Positions 24,602 through 34,735 of a DNA stretch of 64,000 nucleotides are shown here, in pieces. Within the stretch, counting starts at the first letter, position 1; each line of letters opens with the position of its first letter. The translations under genes were made by a program, and so were the position numbers. The DNA comes from Isoptericola peretonis (lineage in GTDB: Bacteria; Actinomycetota; Actinomycetes; Actinomycetales; Cellulomonadaceae), in NCBI GenBank assembly GCA_023241745.1, contig JALQCY010000007.1, positions 66,612 through 130,611 on the forward strand. The letters run 5' to 3'. The notes below the pieces were generated by a model. It did not search any database. It saw nothing but the letters and a program-made list of their open reading frames with translations, and was not told the DNA's origin.

Positions 24602-27160
24602 ATGACGTACCTCCCCTCGACCTTCCGCGCCCTGCACCAGGGGTGGAGCCTGACCGCCGCAGAGGTCGCGGCCGACGCGCCGGACGGCGTGGCACCGGCG
24701 CTCGCGGCGGGGGTCCCGGCCGCCGTGCCCGGCGAGGCGCACCTCGACCTGCACCGCGAGGGGCTGATCGACGCGCCGTTCGACGGTGACAACGAGGCGG
24801 CGCAGCAGTGGATCGGCGACACGTCGTGGCGGTACACGACGACGTTCGACTGGCAGCCGGGCGCGGCGTCGCGGCACGACCTCGTGGCCCTCGGCCTCGA
24901 CACGGTGGCCACCGTGCAGCTCAACGGCGTGGAGCTGGGGCGCACCCAGAACATGCACCGGTCCTACCGGTGGGACGCCCGCGCCGCGCTGCGGGAGGGC
25001 GACAACTCCCTCGTCGTCACGTTCGCCGCACCGGTGCCGGAGGCGCTGGCCCGCGCCGAGCGGGACGGCGTGCTGCCGTCGACCAACCACCACGAGTACA
25101 ACCAGCTGCGCAAGATGGCCTGCTCGTTCGGCTGGGACTGGGGGATCGACGTCGCCGGGGCGGGCATCTGGAAGCCCGTCGGCCTCGACTCGTGGTCGGG
25201 GGTGCGCATCGCCTCCGTGCGGCCGCTCGTCGACGTCGTCCCCGGCGAGGGCGGCACCCACGACGGGCTGCTCACGGTGCACGTCGAGGTCGAGCGGGAC
25301 GGCGCCGCACCGGACGCCGGAGTCCCGCTGACGGTCGCCGTCACGGCTCCGGGCGACGAGAGCCCGCTCCTCGCGACCGGGACGGTCGCGCCGGGCGAGA
25401 GCCGCGCGACGGTCGAGCTGCGGGTCTCCGACGTGCGGCGCTGGTGGCCGGTGGGGCACGGCGACCAGCCGCTGTACGGCGTCGAGGTGACGGCGGGCGC
25501 CGGGGCCGACGTCGCCCGCTGGTCCGGGCGGGTCGGGTTCCGCACCGTGGAGCTGGACACCACGCCCGACGAGGCCGGTGCGCCGTTCCTGCTGAAGGTC
25601 AACGGAGAGACCGTGCTGGTCCGGGGCGCCAACTGGATCCCCGACCACGCGTTCCTCACCGAGATCGACCGCGACCGGTACGCCCGCCGGGTGGACGACG
25701 CGCTGGAGGCGAACGTCAACCTCCTGCGGGTGTGGGGCGGCGGCATCTACGAGTCCGACGACCTGTACGACCTCGCCGACGAGAGCGGCCTGCTCATGTG
25801 GCAGGACTTCCCGTTCGCCTGCGCCGCGTACAGCGAGGACGAGCCCATGCGCGCCGAGGTCGAGGCCGAGGCACGGGAGAACGTCACGAGGCTCAGCCCG
25901 CACCCGTCCCTCGTGATCTGGAACGGCAACAACGAGAACACATGGGGCTCCGTGGACTGGGGCTGGGCAGGCCGGCTGGGCGGCCGCCCGTGGGGCGACC
26001 TGTACTACCGGGAGCTGCTGCCGGGCGTCCTCGCGGAGCTGGACCCGACGCGCCCGTACTCGCCGGCGAGCCCGTACTCGTTCGGCGACTACCGGCACCC
26101 GAACGACGAGCGCTACGGCACCATGCACATCTGGGACGTGTGGAACCGGGAGGACTACTCGGTCTACGCCCGCTACCGGCCGCGCTTCCTCTCGGAGTTC
26201 GGCTTCCAGGGGCCGCCCGCCTGGTCGACGCTCACGCGCGTGGTGCACGACGAGCCGCTCGACCCGTTCGGTCACCAGATGCTCGTGCACCAGAAGGCGC
26301 ACCTGGGCAACGCCAAGCTCGAGCGCGGGTGGAAGGGCCACCTGCCCGACCCCGCGACGATCGAGGACTGGCACTGGACGACGCAGCTCAACCAGGCGCA
26401 CGCCGTGCGGTTCGGCATCGAGCACGTCCGGTCGCTCACCCCGCACAACACCGGCACGATCATGTGGCAGCTGAACGACAACTGGCCCGTGGTGTCGTGG
26501 GCCGCCGTGGACCACGACGAGCACCGCAAGCCGCTCTGGCACGCCCTGCGCGCGGCCTACGCGCCGCGGCTGGCGACGTTCCAGCCGCGCGCGTCCTCCC
26601 GGGCGCGTGCCGCGGCCTGGGAGGGCCTGGACCCCGAGCTCGACAGCCTGGCGCTGGTGGTCGTCAACGACACGGGCGAGCGTCTCGCCGGGACCTGGAC
26701 CGTCACCCGCGAGGCGCTCGACGGGTCCGTGCTCGCCACGGCGACCGTCGAGGTGGACGCGCCGGCCCGCGGCGCCGCGACCGTGACGGTCCCCGCCGAG
26801 GTCGCGACGTTCGGCGTCCCGGGCGCGGAGGTGCTCGTGGCCACCGCGGACGACCCCGGCACGGGGGTCGCCGACGCCCTGCGCCACGGCGCGGAGGTGG
26901 TGGACCAGCGGCTCGACCCGCGACCGCTGCGGATCGAGGCGTCGGCCGTCGACGGGGGCTGCGAGCTGCAGCTCACCGCCGTCTCGCTGGCGCGCGACGT
27001 CTTCTGCCACGCCGACACGGTGGACGGCGCGGCCCGCGTCGACGCCGGTCTGGTGACGCTCCGTGCGGGGCAGAGCGCCACCCTCCGGGTCTCCTCGCCC
27101 GCAGGCGGCGACCCGGCGGCGTTCGCCGCCGCCGTCCGCTGCGCGAACGACCTGCTCTGA
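24602..27160 (+). CDS. Beta-mannosidase, GH2
   Basis: An 852-residue intracellular GH2 beta-mannosidase that would cleave mannose from the non-reducing end of manno-oligosaccharides. The catalytic acid/base is Glu445 in I-W-N-G-N-N-E-N-T-W-G and the nucleophile Glu532 in F-L-S-E-F-G-F-Q-G. The N-terminal jelly roll (W-I-G-D-T-S-W-R-Y) and the segment C-S-F-G-W-D-W-G are characteristic of beta-mannosidases rather than beta-galactosidases. The upstream 74-bp gap holds a 16-bp perfect GC palindrome (24544-24559) of unclear meaning. The gene is in the importer operon. Confidence 0.93.
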   Translation: MTYLPSTFRALHQGWSLTAAEVAADAPDGVAPALAAGVPAAVPGEAHLDLHREGLIDAPFDGDNEAAQQWIGDTSWRYTTTFDWQPGAASRHDLVALGLDTVATVQLNGVELGRTQNMHRSYRWDARAALREGDNSLVVTFAAPVPEALARAERDGVLPSTNHHEYNQLRKMACSFGWDWGIDVAGAGIWKPVGLDSWSGVRIASVRPLVDVVPGEGGTHDGLLTVHVEVERDGAAPDAGVPLTVAVTAPGDESPLLATGTVAPGESRATVELRVSDVRRWWPVGHGDQPLYGVEVTAGAGADVARWSGRVGFRTVELDTTPDEAGAPFLLKVNGETVLVRGANWIPDHAFLTEIDRDRYARRVDDALEANVNLLRVWGGGIYESDDLYDLADESGLLMWQDFPFACAAYSEDEPMRAEVEAEARENVTRLSPHPSLVIWNGNNENTWGSVDWGWAGRLGGRPWGDLYYRELLPGVLAELDPTRPYSPASPYSFGDYRHPNDERYGTMHIWDVWNREDYSVYARYRPRFLSEFGFQGPPAWSTLTRVVHDEPLDPFGHQMLVHQKAHLGNAKLERGWKGHLPDPATIEDWHWTTQLNQAHAVRFGIEHVRSLTPHNTGTIMWQLNDNWPVVSWAAVDHDEHRKPLWHALRAAYAPRLATFQPRASSRARAAAWEGLDPELDSLALVVVNDTGERLAGTWTVTREALDGSVLATATVEVDAPARGAATVTVPAEVATFGVPGAEVLVATADDPGTGVADALRHGAEVVDQRLDPRPLRIEASAVDGGCELQLTAVSLARDVFCHADTVDGAARVDAGLVTLRAGQSATLRVSSPAGGDPAAFAAAVRCANDLL

Positions 27161-27193
27161 GCTGACGTGGACCGGTCCGACGAGGAGACGACG

Positions 27194-29317
27194 ATGCTGA
27201 GGTGGACCGTCGGCGGGCTGACCGTCGACCTCGCGACGCCCACCGACGCCCCGGTGACGGTCCGCTCGCTGCGCCCGGCGCGGGGGACCACGCCGCACCC
27301 CCCGCTCGGCGTGGCGGGGCCGGGGGCGGGCCCGACCACGCCGCCTCTCGTGGAGGTGCAGGTGCTGGGGCACGGGCGGTTCCCCGGCAGCCACCGCTAC
27401 ACGGCCACGGCGGTCGGGGCGCGGCTGCGCTACGCCGGGCACGAGGTGGTCGGCGGCACCCTGCGCCTGCACCAGCGCGACGAGGTCACGGACCTGCGCG
27501 TGACGAGCGTCCTGGAACCGTCGGACGGGGCCGTGCGCTCGTGGACGGCCCTGCGCGCCGGGTCGCAGGAGGTGACGGTGCAGGCGGTCACGTCGCTCGT
27601 GCTCGGCACGTTCGTCACCGACAGCGGGGCCGGCGTCGACGACCTGGACGTGCTGTGGGCGGACAACGACTGGGTGGCCGAGTCACGCTGGCACCGGGCA
27701 CCGCTGCGGCACGTGGGCCTGCCGCGGATGGATCCCGAGATCCATCACCACCTGAACCGTGCCCGCATGGCCGTGACGACGCGCAGCTCCTGGTCCACGG
27801 GGGAGCGGCTGCCCACGGGCGTGATCGCCCGCCGTGACGGCGGCTACGGCCTGGCGTTCCAGGTCGAGCACGACGGCGCGTGGCACTGGGAGGTCGGCGA
27901 GGACCGGGACGGTGCGTCGCTCGCGCTCCTGGGCCCCACCGACGCGGAGCACCAGTGGACGGTGCGGCTGCACCCCGGGGAGGAGTTCGTGTCGGTGCCG
28001 GTCGCCGTGACCGTCAGCGAGGAGGGGCCCGACCCGGTCTCGGGCGCCCTGGCCGCGCTGACCCGGCACCGACGCGCCCTCGTGGCGGCCACGGGCACGG
28101 CCCGCCACGACCGGCCGCTGCCGATCGTCTTCAACGACTACATGAACACGCTGATGGGCGACCCGACGACCGCGAAGGTGCTGCCCCTGGTCGACGCGGC
28201 CGCCCGGGCCGGAGCCGACGGGTACTGCATCGACGCGGGCTGGTACGACGACGGCGCGGGCGGCTGGTGGGACGCCGTGGGGGAGTGGCTGCCCAGCCGG
28301 ACCCGCTTCCCGGGCGGGCTCGAGGAGGTGCTCGACCACATCCGCGCCCTCGGCATGTTCCCGGGCATCTGGCTCGAGCCCGAGGTGGTCGGCGTCCGGT
28401 CGCCGGTGGCCGACCTGCTGCCCGACGACGCCTTCTTCCAGCGGTACGGCCGGCGGGTCGTGGAGCACGGCCGCTTCCACCTCGACCTGCGGCACCCTGC
28501 CGCGCGCGACCACCTGGACGCGGTCGTCGACCGGCTCGTGGGCATGGGCGTGGGGTTCTTCAAGCTGGACTACAACATCATGCCCGGACCGGGCACGGAC
28601 GCCGGCGGCCTGAGCCCGGGGGCAGGCATGCTGGAGCACAACCGCGCCTATCTGTCCTGGCTCGACGGGGTCCTGACCCGCCATCCCGACCTGCTGGTGG
28701 AGAACTGCGCCTCGGGCGGGATGCGCGCCGACTACGCGGTGCTCGCCCGCGCGCACCTCCAGTCGACGTCGGACCAGCAGGACCCGCTGCTGTACCCGCG
28801 GATCGCCGCGGCGACGCCGGCCTCGGTGCTCCCCGAGCAGGCGGGGCACTGGGGGTACGCCCAGCCCGAGATGAGCGCCGAGACCTCGGCGTTCACGCTC
28901 GTGGCCGGCATCACGGCCCGGCTCTACCTCAGCGGCCACCTCGCCACCATGGACGACGAGCAGCTCCGGCTGGTCGGGGACGCGGTCACCGCCCACCGGG
29001 AGCTGCTGCCGTTCGTCGCCGCCGCCCTGCCGGCCTGGCCGCTGGGGCTGGAGCACGACGGGCCGTGGCAGGCCTTCGCGCTGAGCACGCCGGACGCCAC
29101 CGTCGTCACCGCATGGCGGCTCCCCGGCGCCCCGGCGGAGCTCGAGCTGCCGTTGCCCGCGCTGCGCGGCCACCGCCTCGGGTGCGCCCAGCTCTTCCCC
29201 GCGCCCGGCACCCCGGGCGTCGGCGACTGGTCCGCGACCTGGCGGGCCGACGACGGCGTCCTGCATCTCGCGGCCGGCGCGCCCGCGCCCACCGCGCGCG
29301 TCTTCCGGCTCAGCTGA
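27194..29317 (+). CDS. Alpha-galactosidase, GH36 (second copy)
   Basis: A 707-residue GH36 enzyme, distinct in sequence from the one at 13293-15425. The nucleophile is Asp459 in F-F-K-L-D-Y-N and the acid/base Asp527 in S-T-S-D-Q-Q-D-P. Other conserved segments are Y-C-I-D-A-G-W-Y and V-E-N-C-A-S-G-G-M-R. No signal peptide is present. The ATG at 27194 was preferred over the GTG at 27167 because GAGGAG lies 6 nt before it. Two GH36 enzymes in one locus may split the work between terminal and internal galactose side chains, or between different oligosaccharide lengths. Confidence 0.92.
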   Translation: MLRWTVGGLTVDLATPTDAPVTVRSLRPARGTTPHPPLGVAGPGAGPTTPPLVEVQVLGHGRFPGSHRYTATAVGARLRYAGHEVVGGTLRLHQRDEVTDLRVTSVLEPSDGAVRSWTALRAGSQEVTVQAVTSLVLGTFVTDSGAGVDDLDVLWADNDWVAESRWHRAPLRHVGLPRMDPEIHHHLNRARMAVTTRSSWSTGERLPTGVIARRDGGYGLAFQVEHDGAWHWEVGEDRDGASLALLGPTDAEHQWTVRLHPGEEFVSVPVAVTVSEEGPDPVSGALAALTRHRRALVAATGTARHDRPLPIVFNDYMNTLMGDPTTAKVLPLVDAAARAGADGYCIDAGWYDDGAGGWWDAVGEWLPSRTRFPGGLEEVLDHIRALGMFPGIWLEPEVVGVRSPVADLLPDDAFFQRYGRRVVEHGRFHLDLRHPAARDHLDAVVDRLVGMGVGFFKLDYNIMPGPGTDAGGLSPGAGMLEHNRAYLSWLDGVLTRHPDLLVENCASGGMRADYAVLARAHLQSTSDQQDPLLYPRIAAATPASVLPEQAGHWGYAQPEMSAETSAFTLVAGITARLYLSGHLATMDDEQLRLVGDAVTAHRELLPFVAAALPAWPLGLEHDGPWQAFALSTPDATVVTAWRLPGAPAELELPLPALRGHRLGCAQLFPAPGTPGVGDWSATWRADDGVLHLAAGAPAPTARVFRLS

Positions 29318-29320
29318 CCA

Positions 29321-29341
29321 CCCGCGGGGCCGCCCCGCGGG
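29321..29341 (+). terminator. Short GC hairpin between the second GH36 gene and the GH26 gene
   Basis: Nine-bp arms CCCGCGGGG and CCCCGCGGG flank a 3-nt loop just after the GH36 stop. It could attenuate transcription into the mannanase gene or protect the upstream message end. No U-tract follows. Confidence 0.4.
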
Positions 29342-29363
29342 CACGACACGAGGAGGTTCGACG

Positions 29364-31451
29364 ATGAGCAGCTCCCGACCGGCAGCACGCCCGCGGCGCG
29401 CGTGGCGGGCGACGGCCACGGCCGTGACGGCCGTGATCGCCCTGACCGCCACGACGGCCGTGACGGCGACGGCGATGCCGGCTGCGTCGACCGCGGACCA
29501 CGACGCACCTGGCTCCCGGGGCAGACCCGTCGCCGTGGACCTCGTCGACCCCGACGCCACGCGCGAGACGAGGTCGCTCTTCGCGTTCCTGCGCGACCTC
29601 GACGGCGACGGGGCGCTGTTCGGCCACCAGGAGGACCTGTACTTCGGCGAGTCGTTCGACGAGCAGGACGGGACCTCGTCCGACGTGCTCACCGCGACGG
29701 GCGACCATCCGGCCATGATCGGGTTCGACACGCTGGAGACGGCGGGCATGCCTCTCGCCGAGCGCGAGGAGAAGGCGTTGCTGCTGGCGCGCAACATCCG
29801 CCAGGCGCACGACGTCGGCGCCGTGAGCACGATGTCGGTCCACCTGGAGAACCTCGTCACGGGCGGGGACTTCTACGACACGTCGGGCGACCCGCTGCGG
29901 GCGGTGCTGCCCGGCGGGTCCCACCACGACGAGCTGCGGGCCTACCTCGACCGCTTCGCGACGACGGTGAAGCACGCGGTCGACGCCGACGGCACGCCCA
30001 TCCCGATCGTCTTCCGCCCCTGGCACGAGAACGCCGGCTCCTGGTTCTGGTGGGGAGCGGCGTTCGGCACCCCGGGCGAGTACGCGGAGCTCTACCGCTT
30101 CACGGTGGAGTACCTGCGCGACGTCAAGAGCGTGCACAACCTGCTCTACGCGTTCTCGCCCGGCGGCGGGTTCGGCGGCGACCCCGCCGCGTACCTGCGC
30201 ACCTATCCGGGCGACGACTTCGTGGACGTGCTCGGGTACGACACCTACGACGACACCGGCGCGTCCCCGTCGTTCCTGGACGGCCTCGTCGACGATCTGG
30301 GGATGCTGGGTGACCTGGCCGAGCAGCGAGGCAAGATCAGCGCGTTCACCGAGCTCGGGATCTCGGGCGGGGTGCGGCCGGACGGGCAGAACGCCAGCAC
30401 GACCTGGTTCACGGACGTGCTGAGCGCCATCCGCTCGGACCCGTCGGCGGCCCGGACGGCGTACCTGCTGACGTGGGCCAACTACGGCGGCGACTCGACG
30501 CCCTACACCCCGGTGGAGGGCGAGCTGCTGCCCGACTTCCTGGCGTTCCACGACGACCCCGCGACGCTCTTCGCCGATGACATGGTCGGCGTGGACCGCA
30601 CGCGGACCACGGCGGTCCGGTCGTCGGCGGCCCACCTGGCGAGTCCGGCCGACGGCGCGCGGGTCGCGGCGGGCCCCGTCCCGCTCCTCGCGTCCGTGAC
30701 CGGGACCCGGGCCGACCGTGTCACCGTCACGACCGACGACGGTCCCGGCGGCCAGGCCGAGATCGAGCTGCGGGCGCCGCGCGCCGGCGAGCTGTGGTGG
30801 ACCGGCGACTGGGACGTGCCGGCCGAGGCGCTCGACAACGCGACCCGGAACCTGACGCTGCACGTCTACTCCCGTGGCAGGGAGGTCGAGACGTCCGCCT
30901 CGTCGGTGCTCCTCGGGCCGGAGCCGCAGCTGCCCCCCGGCGTGGTCGACGACTTCGAGAGCTACGGCGACGACGTCGCTCTGGGGCGCGCCTGGGTGCC
31001 GCAGACGGTGAACACGCTCGGCCTCGTGCACGCGCCGGACGCCGCGGTGGGCGGTGGCACGGCCGCGCTGCGCCTGGGCTACTCGTTCGCGAACCAGACC
31101 TACACCGGGGTGGGCCGCCGGCTCGACGCCGACTGGTCCGGGTTCGCGGGTCTCGAGGCGTGGATCGACCCTGACGTGTCGGGCAACCGGCTCGTACTCC
31201 AGCTCGTCGCCGACGGCGTCGCCTTCGAGGCGTACCCGTCGCTCCAGGGTGACGAGCCGTACCTGGCGACCGTCCCGTTCGCGGACTGGCGGCCCGCCGC
31301 GTGGGATGCGGCTCACGCGGACCGTCGCCTCGACGCCGCGACGCTGGCCGAGGTCACGCAGTTCAGCGTGTTCGTCAACGCCGCGGAGGCGGGCGCCACG
31401 ACGGGCGCGGTCACGATCGACGAGGTGCGCGCGGTCCCCGCGGCGCCCTGA
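29364..31451 (+). CDS. Secreted beta-mannanase, GH26, with C-terminal carbohydrate-binding region
   Basis: A 695-residue exported endo-beta-1,4-mannanase. The N-terminus is a long signal peptide with Arg-Arg before the hydrophobic core (possible Tat export). The GH26 domain spans about residues 55-400, with acid/base Glu222 in R-P-W-H-E-N-A-G-S and nucleophile Glu330 in A-F-T-E-L-G-I-S. A middle beta domain (about 425-520, A-S-P-A-D-G-A-R-V) follows. A C-terminal module (about 525-690, V-V-D-D-F-E-S-Y-G) resembles CBM families that bind beta-glycans. It would make the manno-oligosaccharides taken up by the importer encoded upstream. It is the last gene of the operon and faces mak. Confidence 0.93.
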   Translation: MSSSRPAARPRRAWRATATAVTAVIALTATTAVTATAMPAASTADHDAPGSRGRPVAVDLVDPDATRETRSLFAFLRDLDGDGALFGHQEDLYFGESFDEQDGTSSDVLTATGDHPAMIGFDTLETAGMPLAEREEKALLLARNIRQAHDVGAVSTMSVHLENLVTGGDFYDTSGDPLRAVLPGGSHHDELRAYLDRFATTVKHAVDADGTPIPIVFRPWHENAGSWFWWGAAFGTPGEYAELYRFTVEYLRDVKSVHNLLYAFSPGGGFGGDPAAYLRTYPGDDFVDVLGYDTYDDTGASPSFLDGLVDDLGMLGDLAEQRGKISAFTELGISGGVRPDGQNASTTWFTDVLSAIRSDPSAARTAYLLTWANYGGDSTPYTPVEGELLPDFLAFHDDPATLFADDMVGVDRTRTTAVRSSAAHLASPADGARVAAGPVPLLASVTGTRADRVTVTTDDGPGGQAEIELRAPRAGELWWTGDWDVPAEALDNATRNLTLHVYSRGREVETSASSVLLGPEPQLPPGVVDDFESYGDDVALGRAWVPQTVNTLGLVHAPDAAVGGGTAALRLGYSFANQTYTGVGRRLDADWSGFAGLEAWIDPDVSGNRLVLQLVADGVAFEAYPSLQGDEPYLATVPFADWRPAAWDAAHADRRLDAATLAEVTQFSVFVNAAEAGATTGAVTIDEVRAVPAAP

Positions 31452-31455
31452 CGCG

Positions 31456-31486
31456 CGCCGCGCCCGCCCGCTCAGCGGGCGCGGCG
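31456..31486. terminator. Hairpin between the convergent GH26 and mak genes
   Basis: Twelve-bp complementary arms (31456-31467 and 31475-31486) surround a 7-nt loop that contains the stop codon of the minus-strand mak gene. It can end transcription of the mannan operon and overlaps the mak 3' end. Confidence 0.6.
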
Positions 31487-32913
31487 GGCGCGGTCGAGCA
31501 CCCGGTCCACGGCCGCCAGGGGGATGTGCACCCACCGCGGGCGCTGCCGGGTCTCGTAGACCACCTCGTACAGCGCCTTGTCGAGCACGAGGGCGGCGAG
31601 GACGGCGTCGGCGGTGGGCGGGTCGAGGTCCGCCGGCGCCGCGGAGCTCAGGCCGCGGAGCGCCACCGGCGCGGCAGAGCCGCGGTAGCGGGCGAGGAAG
31701 GCGTGCACGGCCTCGGCCTCCCACGCCGGGTCGGGCGCGCCGCCCACCGCCGCGGCGTACGCGAACGAGCGGACCATGCCCGCGACGTCGCGCAGCGGCA
31801 GGTCCGGGGCGGTGCGCTCGATGACGGGCCGCTGCGGCTCGCCCTCGAAGTCGATCAGCTTCCACCCGGTCTCGCCGTGCAGGGCCTGGCCCAGGTGCAG
31901 GTCCCCGTGCACGGTCTGCAGGCGCAGGCGCGGCAGGCGGTGCTCCAGGTCGGTGAGGAGCGCCTCGATCTCCGCCTCGCGGGGGGCGAGGGCGGGCGCC
32001 TCGGCGACCGCGAGCGCCGCCCGCGTGCGCAGGCCGGCGACGAACCGGGACGGGTCGAGCATCGGCCCGGGCGGCATCGCCTGGCGCAGCACGGCGTGCA
32101 GCTCCGCCACGACGCGGCCGAGGTCCGCCGCGAGGTGCGCGAACGACTCCCCCTGCCGGGCGTGGTCGCAGGCGAGCTCGAAGCCGTCCGCGGCCTGGGG
32201 CACCAGCTCGCTGAGCACGGCGAGGGTCGTCAGCTGCTGAGGCGACGTCGACGACGGGGGGTCGTCCGCGGGCTCGGGTGCCGGGGTGGGCACCTGCAGG
32301 GCGCCGAGGAACCGGGGGACGCCGTCCCAGCCCGCGCGGGTCAGGGCGCGGGGCACCACGACGTCGGGGTGCGGCCCGGGGGTGACGGTCCGCAGGATCT
32401 TGAGCATGCCGCCGGTGCCGTCGGGCGAGGGGAGGCCCGGCAGCACCACGCTCGTGTTGGACTGCTCGCCGGCCACGACGCGGCCCCCGGCGGTCAGGGC
32501 GGCGCCGTCGACGCCGTCGCCCACCCCGGAGGCACGCAGCAGCGTCAGCCAGCACGCGGGGTGCTCGCCGCCGTCGTGCACCGCGACGGCCCCGGCGGCG
32601 GTGCGCACGTCGGCGATGAACCCGGGTCCGCGGTCCGCCGGGTCGGTCAGCACCAGCGGCACCTGCGCCACCACGCCGCCGCCGGGCACGCCGGCACCAC
32701 GCAGGCGGGCGAGGAGCACCACGACGTCTGCCCCGCCCCCCGCCGGGTCGCCGGCGCCGACGTCGTCGTCGAAGGTCACGGCGAGCCATGGCTCGACCCG
32801 CACGTCGGCGCCGCTGGCGCCGCCCGCGGGGAACCACCGCCGGCCGGGCAGCCAGGCCGCGAGGAGGTCTCCGACGCTCGGGTCGGGGACGTCCGCGGCC
32901 GGCCGCACGGAGG

Positions 32914-32917
<4 letters not shown>
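31472..32917 (-). CDS. mak: Maltokinase
   Basis: A 481-residue kinase that phosphorylates maltose to maltose 1-phosphate, the substrate of GlgE. The aminoglycoside-phosphotransferase-like catalytic motifs are V-H-G-D-L-H-L-G-Q near residue 345 and K-L-I-D-F-E-G-E-P near 365. The N-terminal cap domain (L-P-G-R-R-W-F) is characteristic of maltokinases (Mak/Pep2). The ATG at 32917 overlaps the treS stop by 4 bp, so the two enzymes are made together; in mycobacteria they form a complex. In many actinobacteria glgB would follow here, but the next gene is the convergent mannanase. Confidence 0.92.
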
Positions 32918-34725
<1,808 letters not shown>

Positions 34726-34735
34726 GTCGTCCCCG

